Of a stretch of DNA of 64,000 nucleotides, positions 39,106 to 48,864 are shown piece by piece (the first letter of the stretch is position 1; every line of letters starts with the position of its first letter). Below the pieces are notes generated by a model. The model ran no database searches, had not been told where the DNA came from, and worked only from the letters and a program-made list of their open reading frames with translations. The DNA comes from Antrodiella citrinella (taxonomy: Eukaryota; Basidiomycota; Agaricomycetes; Polyporales; Steccherinaceae): the NCBI GenBank assembly GCA_004802725.1, contig SGPM01000049.1:1-64000 (forward strand). The letters are read 5' to 3'. The position numbers and the translations under genes were made by a program.

Positions 39106-42100
39106 TTACCACCCAATACTTGGCACACACCTCCCTCTCAAGTCAGGACGTTGTCCGCCTTTCGGCAATGGCTGGTACATAGGCATCTCCGACCAATACG
39201 GCGCGTTCGCTTCGTCCGGAGACGTGAACAAGTAGAAGATGAGGGGTTGAAGCTGCTGAGCCATGAAACTGTTGTGCATGTGCGGTTGGTGGCCATATTG
39301 TTGGTGACCGAACCCAGGACGATTGTGCATCCCGAACGCTGGGTGGTGGTGCTGATGTATGTTCTGGTGAGAGTTAGGTGGATGCATGAAAGGCATCTGA
39401 CGGAAATCGTGGATCTTGAATTGTTGGTCTGTCCCGACTCGTGTGACTATAGACAGATCGTCAGAGTGAAGTTGTAAGGACACATTTAGGGATCAGCTCA
39501 TACCAAGAATCAGCTGTTCGGGTTTGACGTTGTGCGACGCGGCGAGTGACCGACCGTGATCGAGAAGGAACCGCCATCCGTCGGTAGGTGAAGCAAGACA
39601 ATTATCATGTATGACTTGGACATCCTGCTCTGTACCAGGAGGAACGACGATAGCCCACCTATGCAAATTGAGTGTCAGTCCAAGCCTAATAACTCACAGT
39701 CGTCGCACTGACCCATATGCATTGAAAGACGCAGGGAACGCCTGCAGGTCTTGATTTTGTCTGAAGCCGCGGTCCCAGCACCCTTGCCAACCGGTCGCGT
39801 TCTGCACAAGTTCAAACGCCACCAGCCCATCTGCGACCACGTTTTGCAGCACGCAGAACGAGCTGAAGTCCTTCCCAGTGGGAATATAACCTAAATCTCC
39901 AATTTGATACTTGAAAGCCGGGACGGTCCGTTCTCGCCACATTTTAACGTGGTTCTTGGACGACAAAGCAGCTAGACGGATCTGCTGCAGGGAGACGGCG
40001 TTGTTCTCGTTTTCTTCGTCCTCCCAGGCATCGACGATCTCGTTCAGTCGTGCGCTTACTTCGATAGTGTTCGCGTCGTCAGGCAGAAGAGCTCGTGCGA
40101 GAACCGCTAAGTGGGACATCTTTTGCTGCAGTTCAATGCTTTCTAATGTTTATCATCAGCCGCGGTTTCACTACTCGATAGAGTGACCTACTGTTGTTGC
40201 TTAGCTCGTGGGGCTGGTCAGCGAGACCTCTATTAGGCAGTATCTGCGCTACCATGCTTTAGCATGTAGATATGACGAGACGTAAAACAGCCGACGCACC
40301 CTCATGTAAATATCGCGGATAGAATGCGCCAAACCGAAGTTACGCCAGGACACCCAATTGGCAATGTTCGGCGGAGGTAAACCCATTATGACTTTGCCTT
40401 CATCGTCTATGACATAAGTCGTGTTCTGGCATCAAGCTTGTCAGATGCGGTTATCCTTCGACGCAGCGTGAGAAGCTCACTTCGACATAGTCTTGAGTTT
40501 TGGTCTCCGAAAGGTTGAGCTGTCGCCCGACATAAAGAGCTGCGTCCTGGTAGAAATGTACAGGTTAGCTGGTTGAAGAGAAACAAATTTGATCGCAGTA
40601 CCAAAGTATCGCGATACTGTACCCGCGATATCAGGTCAGTTCGAATCGAAGCAATTTCATGGTGGAAGCCAGCGTACCAGGCGCAGTAACAGTACGGCAC
40701 AAGATGCCAAACTGGCATTCTCGATTGTATCCAATATAAGAGCTTGCGGTAGCCTCATTTGGACTAAATGGACGTCAAGACCGTAATGTGTGACATAGTA
40801 GTTCGTAGACATCTACCGTTGGCTAACAGGATGAAAGGCGTCGGGGCCTCGTCGTTTGAGTATCCCACCATCTGTGGTAGATTAGGATGACTAATAATCA
40901 TGAGATCTAGTTTGAAACTATGAAAAAGGAAGACATACTAGACGTTCTGCAGCACTTTCACGTCCCGGATCCATTTCTGTATAATGTACACCAATAAGTC
41001 GTGCATCAAAGTGAAATGAAGGTAAGGTGTCCTCACCTTTGCAACCTCGCCAGCCGGGCCTTCATATGTTCGAACCAGTACGTTTTTCCCCTCAACTCGC
41101 CCGCGTGCGCTGCTTGCCCACCAACCTGTCCCACGGCGGAACTTGCCTTTGAGTCTTACATCCGATTGACCATACCTACGGAACTGGTCAGAAGATTAAT
41201 ATAACCCTTCGACTCAGTGAAGCCACTAGGAAACATACACCACGGTGATCAAGGAGTTCAAGCTCTGGGTCGGAAGAAGCCGCAGGAACAGCTTGTGATA
41301 TAGATTGTGCGATGTCAGCTTGCACCGACTCGGACACCAAGACGAACTCGTCAGATCTGCTGCGTTGATACAGACCGTCCTCCGGATCGTCTGTGAGCTC
41401 CTCCACGCTGCTGAAAGACTAATAGCTTCGTGAGAGACTTCCCCCAGACATGACCATGATCTCAAACGTACCATAGATGGTGCGATAGAAACTGGAGACG
41501 AGGTCAAGTCGATTAGGTCAGAGACTTCCGTCCCAACAGTCACATGGAGACTTGACGACTGGGATAGTCCTCCGAGAGCTAGTTGTATGTTGATCAGCGT
41601 AGAAATCTGCAAAACATCAGAACTCTTCGTTACACGTCATTCGCACAACTTACTTGGAACGTGCGTGCCGCGTCGTCCAACTTCAAGTTGAACTCTGCCA
41701 AGGCTTCCTCGATGGTCGACTTGCGTATCAGTCGTGTGCGCCACTTGTTGTCCGCCTCTCTGGTCATGAAATTGCGTATTCCCTCGAGCGTCCTATATTC
41801 GTGTCAGTGCATTTATCGGAAGGACACAGAAAATACCCTCACTGTTCGAATTTCGCGAAATTTCGCAGCAAACTCTCCGGAGCGTCTTCCCAACGTCCGT
41901 CCATCTGGTCCCGCATGTCCACCAATAGAGACAAACATCTCCGCGCCAGACGATAGCAGTCATTGCGATTCGTTTGGACATTCTGAATGAAACAGCCCCG
42001 CTCACTATAACTACCAAATAGATCATGATTTTTACTCACCTGGATTGTTTGGAATATGACCAGCAGCAGCGAAGCCGCCGCCTTCGCGGGAGGAAATTGA

Positions 42101-42198
42101 GCCATATCGGCCAACTCCTTTGTGATCGCAGTGGTGGCGACAGCCACTGACAACGCGTTCACCGCTGTGAGCTTCGAGCGCACATATCGCAGAGGCAT
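39106..42198 (-). CDS. MLKL-NTD/HeLo-like domain plus pseudokinase protein
   Basis: Sixteen exons (42040-42198, 41843-41982, 41654-41792, 41472-41606, 41239-41418, 41037-41183, 40939-40976, 40817-40890, 40678-40763, 40602-40616, 40481-40546, 40300-40425, 40192-40243, 39713-40142, 39504-39658, 39106-39446) give 760 residues with correct phase throughout. Residues 1 to about 165 are Ala/Leu-rich amphipathic helices typical of the adaptor-like N-terminal domain found in mixed-lineage-kinase-like (MLKL) and HeLo-type proteins; names rest on pattern memory. Residues about 255-440 follow a kinase order: GRVEGKNVLVRTYEG (Arg for the beta-3 Lys), YHPNLPQMVGYSND, PFILLAN, then VIMGLPPP where DFG should be. 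HRD is absent, so it is a pseudokinase. The C-terminal ~320 residues carry AFKYQIGDLGYIP and WAIVVPPGTEQ segments and end in a His/Gln-rich stretch. Probable role: signal scaffold or cell-death effector; unproven. Confidence 0.75.
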
Positions 42199-42660
42199 CG
42201 GGACCACCTAGAGGGGGCACAGTGGGGTGAAGACAAGGAAGAAGATGCGAGTGGAAAGTGGTGAAATTGGTGGCAGACTGTTTGATTTATGATTTTCTCC
42301 ATGACGGATAGTGATTGTCCGCATCACACAATAGTGACATAGTTCTCATGTTCAGTTTTCGTCCTCAGAATCTTGACGCGATGATATAGAGAGCGTGTGG
42401 TCGTGCATATCTGTACATAAACGCAGACGGAACGTTCAGAGTCAGGAACACTAACTAACTGTGCCAGTACGCTCGCTGACACACTTCCTTCGACTCATTC
42501 TCAATTTGAGATAAGATCAGATCACTTTAGGAGTGAACATCGCCCGCTGGCAGTATTATACTGGTAGGAACGACTGTCTTCTGCACAGTACTACTACTAG
42601 AGGCTGACTGTGGGCCGCTCACTTTTCAGCGTCGCCGTTCCACTCTTCTACTTACGGTTT
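42199..42660. other. interval upstream of the MLKL-like gene
   Basis: Contains the start-proximal flank of the minus-strand gene and the lead-in to an F-box relic on the plus strand. A pyrimidine tract ending ctctag precedes the ATG at 42198 on the minus strand and could be an acceptor, so an additional upstream exon is possible. Nothing else is seen. Confidence 0.35.
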
Positions 42661-44412
42661 CCCGTTCAATGGACACGCTATCGACTTCAGAGCCTCAGAA
42701 TGTTGATTCTTCTCGACAGACTACATACAGCTACGTCTGAATTCCATTATTCTGCAGGTAGTTCGTTGACAAATACCTTCTACATTACTAGAGCAACCAA
42801 ACTTCAAGTTGCAGCTCTGAATTGGGATAGACTCCTCGTCATCATGTCCTTTGTGCAGGATTATTGCCGCTGATGTGGACGTGCCGCTCACTGTACAACG
42901 CCGGTGTACCCCAGCTTCTTGGGCAGACGTTGTGCATGTCCGAGCGGCTTTCAGACCTCAGGTCTTTCTGCGCATTCATTCACAGACATCAAATGCAGGC
43001 TCACCGGTTGCGACGTCTGCAGCTTTTTGGCCTATCAGACTATGGATCTGGTACCGCTGAGTTTCAAGACATTTGTTCCCCTCTGGCGACAACCCTACGT
43101 CTCTGCCCCGACCTAGAGTGTTTGCTACTTTGCCATAGATATGGGCATCGAGGACATGCTCGAATCGCAAGCTTTGACAGATGCTGTGGTATCATTGAGA
43201 AATCTGACCACTATCTGGTTCGACGTGACCAGCTACAGTGGGGTTGACGTCCTATACAAGATGTGGTCTCCCATCACCACTGCCACCCTCATTTTCAGTA
43301 ATCCTCTCGACGAGCAACCCCTCCCTATCAGCCCAATCCTTCTCCTTCGGAATTTTAGAGACCCTCTGTTCCATTGGGATTGAACACGCAGACTCGCCCT
43401 CACCGCACCCCAACATTCGGTATCCTCCCGTCCTCTCCATCCGAATGAGGGCATGCTGGCATCCATTCGACCCTCGCGCGTTCGCATTGTCATTCCCCGA
43501 TCTTCGCGGACTGGAGTGGCTGGACGAGAACCGTTTTACCTGTTCGGTCCGCTTTAACATAGACGACAACACGGCGATCGCAGGCCAGTCGACATGGAGT
43601 AGTCTCGATCGCTTGTGCTGCCCTATACCAAGGGCTTACTCTATGGCGCTGTTGTCCGTGAAGGTTCGGCTGTGGAGGGACGCAATAATCAGCCGGTACG
43701 AAGACTTGTATCCGTTCCAATAAGTCCTCCTAGATATCCGGTTGTCATACTTGAACGTCACCATCATGGCTGGGAAACTTGGATCCAACGGTCTCCAGCG
43801 GATGTTTCCGAAAATGAACCTCACTCATCTAAGGATGACATTGGATTTATACAGTGATGTTCTTGACGTCGATGAGAGATCCTCGTGCGTTCGAAATTTA
43901 GTGTCTACCGTTAATTACTAACTTCTCGTGTCTTCATAGTTCAACGTCGTCGAGAGTCTGCAAGCTCTGTCGGCGGTCGCTAGTTTTGCTCATCATCGAG
44001 ATACCCTATGCACGACCAGACAATCCGGCTGTTGCGTCCGAAAAACCTCGACTCCTATATCTGTCCTCGAAACATGCGCATGAACGCCAGCGACTGTGAG
44101 GTCCCACAACACAAGTTGATCACTGTTGATGTCCTCTCCCTAGACGTAGACGCATGTGTGTCCCACATATTCACTTCATCTCCCACCCTGGAGCATGCTT
44201 TCCTCATCTTCGGGAGCTACGAGGAGCCGAAGAACATCATGACCTGGGGCGTTGTATGGTCAGCCAACGGAGACGTGCGTCCTGAGACTCAATGCGGCCC
44301 AGTGCGCCAAATTTTGTCGGAGAGGGTCTCTTCACACCTTTTTTCGAATTGTATACGCTGCGAACGGGTACAGCTGAGTATTTGTGTATATTTGCTCTTC
44401 CGACGTAGATAG
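42661..44412 (+). pseudogene. F-box/LRR-like protein relic
   Basis: Fragments in all three frames line up in the order of a basidiomycete F-box protein: an F-box-like NWDRLLVIMSFVQ segment, LMWTCRSLYNAGVPQLL, CPDLECLLLCH, MGIEDMLESQALTDAV, SLRNLTTIWFDV, then ETLCSIGIEHAD, FPDLRGLEWLDENRF, and LTHLRMTLDLYSD. Each change of frame (about 42865, 43135 and 43350) occurs without room for an intron, and an in-frame TAA at 43721-43723 separates two halves of the same frame. A late segment, SPTLEHAFLIFGSYEEP, fits the usual C-terminal end. An F-box protein would recruit substrates to an SCF ubiquitin ligase; this copy looks dead. Alternatively some breaks are sequencing errors. Confidence 0.55.
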
Positions 44413-44417
44413 GTAAC

Positions 44418-45840
44418 CTACACATAAATCAACAACCTTCCTTCTTTCACCCTCCATTCCGCCTTCGCCCCGTCGACGTCAAACTCCTTTTTCGCCGCCA
44501 CATTCGTCTCACTCAAGTCGAGTGCGTACAACGGCGGCGCGTCAAATATGATCCGCCGAGGTTCCACATCGAGTACGCTTGCCGCATGAATAGCACGAGT
44601 CTGATGCATCGCGTTCAGGCGGCCCTTCAAGGCTGAGAGGTGTGAGCAGACTCACCAAGCCTGGAACGTCTACAACGAGACACCTCTTGTTCGATTCTTC
44701 GCTCCATTTATGTGTCGGTTTCTTCGGTGAAGGCAGTTGAACGGCCTTCGTCGACGAAGACTCGTTGATTTTTTCAATCTTGGGCGCTGAGCCTTTCAGG
44801 ATTCCCTTCTTTGGCTTCTTGGCATCGTCTTCCTTCAGTTTTACAGCACCAGCGGAAAACGAGGAACCGGGCACTTGAACTTCTTTTACGAGTTTCTTGC
44901 CCTGCTCGGAGGCAGTCGCAGCGTACAGTGTCCGAGGGACGAGAACGGTCCGTTTAGCGAGCTTGCCTTTGCTCGCGATATTTGGCGTCTTGATATCTCG
45001 AGACAAGAGGAGACCGTGAGGAGACGCGGCAGATGGTACAGAGGCCGCGGTGGTTTGCAGCTCGATTCGCTGCAAGGAGAGTTCTGTGACGTCATATTAG
45101 TAAATGTTCAAGGAAGGTCAATGCGAGACGGAAGTAGAAGCGGGAAAGTAGTCAGGCTAAAGCGAGACGGACACGAATCAACAGCGTATCTTTCACACAA
45201 TAGCTCAAGTACTCGTCCTTTGAGGCATGAAAGGTCTAGAAAGAAGCCCTATAAACATATTTCATAGCATGGTCCGGAGTAGACAGAGCAACATGAGTCT
45301 AGAGGGTAGGATGCAGCTCACCGTTGATGAAGGCTCTGAAGTCCGCGTCTCTCAGGACCCGAGACTGCAAAGAGCCATTATACACGCAGTCGAACACCAC
45401 CGATGGGTTTCCAGCTATACTCAGAGTCAACTACACAGTCTCAGATCAAAGCCAACACACCACGTACATTTGTCAATGTCCTGCCTCGGTTCAGACACCA
45501 CAACAGGCACTGTCCAGTCCTCCTCCTCCTCCCCATCGTCCTTCAGAACATCCTTGAACGACGGTTCCTCCCGCTTCAGCTCCTCTTCTCCGCCACGCAT
45601 CGCGCGTCGGATAGTCGCTTCCGATGCTTCAGGTGCAGCAGGTACATTCTGGTCCCAAGCGATGTTCACGAATACTTTGGTTCCCTTCTGGATGAAGAGC
45701 GTTCCGGGAATTGTGGGTGCTACAGGAGGTTGTGAGGGCTGCGACGCTAGACTCGATACAACGGAGGAGAGGGCTGTTGTCTTGAAACAGTATCCAGGAC
45801 TTGGTGAGAGGGTGATACGAACAGCATTGGCTTTGTTCAT
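44418..45840 (-). CDS. PIH1 domain protein (R2TP / HSP90 co-chaperone subunit)
   Basis: Exons 45468-45840, 45322-45414, 44656-45083 and 44418-44600 give 358 residues. The N-terminal half shows the PIH1 pattern: SPGYCFKT, then GTKVFVNIAWDQNVPAAP, a charged insert (KDDGEEEEDWTVPVVV), NPSVVFDCVYN and RDADFRAFI. The C-terminal part resembles the CS-like PIH1 tail: RCLVVDVPGL, LDVEPRRIIFDAPPLYALDL and a final beta-strand segment ending LLIYV. In yeast and animals PIH1 proteins connect RuvBL1/2 and Tah1/RPAP3 with HSP90 for assembly of snoRNPs, RNA polymerase and PIKK kinases. The last intron was placed to the acceptor at 44601 because the earlier AG would leave an intron too short. Start taken at the ATG of MNKANAVRI; the frame is open a little further upstream. 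A Lys-rich disordered linker joins the two parts. Confidence 0.8.
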
Positions 45841-46222
45841 GATGAAAGTATCGGTTGGGTTATGATATTGGAAAAGTAGTGTGGCGAGAGCCAGCCTGAT
45901 CACAGAGCCTGGGTTAGGGTTTCTTTGGGCTAGGGTCTACCCGGATTCCCTCGCAAACAAGTAGGGTTTGAGTAGGGTCCACTTAGTCCTAAAGTGCATA
46001 TGCCCTTCATCAATTCCCACATCAGCGGAGACTCGTGTGCAAGAACTCAGCAGCGTCAGAAAGAATACAATCGTATATAGTAACGTCAGTCCAATTATAC
46101 TGATTATACAACAATGTTCACGCGTACGATGGTACAACTGGCAATGGCGGAGACAAATATGATGATGAAAACAGAAAAGTGACGGGAACCGTGGATATCA
46201 GTCATGACGAGGTCGTTACAAA

Positions 46223-48246
46223 TCATCGTGTAGGCGTAGAGTTTCTCTTCGCGTTCTTGTTCTTGGACAAAGGGGATGCATTGCGGAGGGGGGAGACCTG
46301 GGCGTGGACGACTGACTTAGGCCGCAGACCGCAATCCAGTGGCGCCACTTCGCCGCACTTGATATGAGATCTGGGATGCAGGTAAATGTGGGTCTGAGTA
46401 CCAGTGCGTGCGGAGTACATACCGGAGACCACAGTCGTCGCATTCGAGAACCGGCTTCCACCCCAGTCGCTTCTGGCAGACGTCGCATTTCGCACCGAGC
46501 AGCGCGCTCGTGAAGAAGAAATCCAGTGGGTTCCACAACGTGTCTCCGGCCATGTAGCGGGGAGGCGAGACGCTCCCGCTGCGACCTGTGGCTTCGACGC
46601 TGCCCCGTTTCCCACCAGGTTTGATGAGCGTGAACCGGTGGACGAGTGGCACGCCGGCTGAGCGAGTGGAGCCGCCTTCCGTAGCCGCAGCGATGGACGG
46701 AGCAAACTCGGAACTGGACGCAGTATGGAACGACTCGATAGACATGAGAGAGTCTGTGGGTGTAGGGCCATTCGCTCCCACTGCCAGTGGCCGATGCGTG
46801 AGGTCGTCTGAGCCGTTCGGATTGGGAGAGGGGCGGATGGTCAAGATGGAAGACAACGACGGTGGAGTGGAGGAATCTTGCCGTGGGTGGGACCGTATGA
46901 CTGTCGTACTATACTCAGACGAATCCAGCTCGCTGTCAAGTAGTGGTTGACCGCTGCCCTCTCCAGCTACATCACATGAGCGCATGATCCAAGCAGGACG
47001 CAGAAAGTGACTTACTGGCGGTGTCACTCCAGGCACTCTCCAGACCAATGTCTCGCAGGCCGTCGAGGGCATCAGAGAGCTCGTCGTCGTCGCTAGAGTC
47101 GTCACTGGAATGTTCATAGGCGTGTTTCAGCTCCTTGCCGACGCCCATGCCGAAGCTAGGTATGCGAGGAGCTGTCCCCGGCCTTTTGTTGCCCGTCAGG
47201 AACTTGATGCTGCCAACGTGGGCATCCTCCACCGCAGACCCACGCGCCATCACCTCTAGCTCAATGTCACGAAGTCGGTCCAGAATAACCCTTGTCGTCG
47301 GACGTGCGCCGGGTTCTTCGGCGAGACAGTCCAGGGCAAGCTGGAAAAAAGCCAGAGGGCACCCGTCGCTCATGAGTTCCTTGACTTCGTCTTTCTCGAT
47401 ACCAAAAGAAGGCGGCGTGCGTTTGAAAGTGGTGTCACTGGCGAGCTTCCGAGTCGCAATCTCGGCGAAGATGACCCCAAGAGAGAATATATCGGTGGGT
47501 AGGTCGAATTCATGGCCAAGGAGGATTTCAGGGGACATGTAAGAGTCTGTCCCGCAGAAGGTGAGCCGTTTGCTTTCCTCTTCGTTGCGGGCGGCGATAC
47601 GAGCGAACCCAAAATCCGTGATCTTGAGACGACCATTTGCAGTCACGAGGAGGTTCTCGCCCTTGAGATCGCGGTGGATACACTTGCGAGCATGCAAGTA
47701 GGCCAGTGCCCTGGCAATATCCGTAGCGAACGAGATGCGGATGCGCCATGGGAAGGGGTTCGTCTTGTCGTAGATGTACGTTCTCAGGTTACCACCCTCA
47801 ATGAACTCGGAGATGATATAGATACGACCGTCAGGTTCAGGAGCACGGGAAAGGCCCAGGTACAACACGACGTTAGGATGGCGGGCTTCTCTGTATGCGA
47901 CTTGTCAATGCTGCTGTCGCTCGTATGGACAGACGGACGTACTTCATAAGCCTCCATTCCCGTTCAAAGTACTTCGACACATCGTACTCTGTAGATGGCA
48001 ACACCTCCTTAATAGCGACGTCGATGCCGAGGTACGTTCCTACGTAGCCATGTCGTCCATCAGATATGAGTCTCTGCGGTCGAGAGGATACATACCCTTG
48101 TACACGTTACCGAACGACCCAGACCCTAGCTTCTTCCATGCTCCTTTGATGTCCTGTCATTGCGGGGTCACATTGGTTTGCCGGGGTGAGTACAGCTATG
48201 GCACACGCACCTCGTACGGTATGACATCAAAGGCATCTGAATGCAT
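46223..48246 (-). CDS. TKL-type protein kinase with C-terminal C1 domain
   Basis: Exons 48211-48246, 48096-48153, 47943-48039, 47016-47890, 46423-46966 and 46223-46370 give 585 residues. The kinase domain (about 13-290) is complete: GSGSFGNVYKG loop, VAIKEV lysine, HPNVVLYLGL, IHRDLKGENLLV catalytic loop, ITDFGFARI, MSPEILLG, DIFSLGVIFAEI and the ARPTTRVILDRL end, typical of tyrosine-kinase-like Ser/Thr kinases. A long Ser-rich acidic linker with clustered SSDDSSDDD follows. Residues about 460-550 form a C1-like zinc finger: HRFTLIKPGG, CDVCQKRLGWKP, CDDCGLRSHIKC and a last Cys in APLDCG, with spacing shorter than in classical diacylglycerol-binding C1 domains. Such kinase-C1 proteins resemble LIMK/TESK and Dictyostelium-type TKLs. 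Role in signalling is inferred, partners unknown. An active enzyme is expected. Confidence 0.9.
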
Positions 48247-48864
48247 CTCACAGTCTTGCGAGGAGGATTAGGATCACACCGCTGGATAAAAGACACGAGA
48301 ACGAAGGAAAGGAAGACGATGAGGGGTTCGTCGAGGGGTAACGACGGGAAATGACGGTAGCGGGCTGTGGGTACCGCCTGCACGTATTTGTCCTGCTCGG
48401 GTTCTTGAACCGCGGTTAGGAGATCTCGTCCTGTGTATGTTTTAGCCTCAGTCTACGACGTTCAGGATGAACATAAATCTCAGAGATACTGACCTCCCGA
48501 ACGCGATCAAGTAGAAAATGTTGTGGATGTTTGAGTTCAAGATTGTACTTCGAAGTTCGGCGTGTTTTGCAACCATGACGCGCCGGGAACCCGGTCCGAA
48601 ACGATCTTTGATGGAACTACCTTTTTGGGCACAACACCGATCGCATCGCTCACGTGACGGACGCGTCCTAATTGGGCGCTTAGTTGATTTTCCAACCCGG
48701 TACGCGACGCGACACTCTCTTGAGTCTCTCCCTCTTTCTTCGCAGCGATACATCTCGGACCAATTTCTTGGATACCTTTCATCTCTTGTTACGAAGCTTC
48801 TACCTCTTTCTGGGATTTACGACAGCACTTTGGTTGATACGCAGTACCTATCTGGTCTGCTGGC
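48247..48864. promoter_or_regulatory. divergent promoter of TKL-C1 kinase and Yen1-like gene
   Basis: 618 bp separate two divergent start codons. The region contains CACGTG at 48651-48656 (bHLH/bZIP-type E-box) and ACGCGT at 48661-48666, the MluI cell-cycle box bound by MBF-type factors in fungi, about 200 bp before the Yen1-like ATG. Site words are seen; the regulatory reading is inference. Confidence 0.4.

Noticed and set aside
44631..44655. Shorter 31-nt intron at the end of the PIH1 gene
   Set aside because: Well below the 50-65 nt seen for all other introns here; the acceptor at 44601 gives a 55-nt intron with the correct phase.
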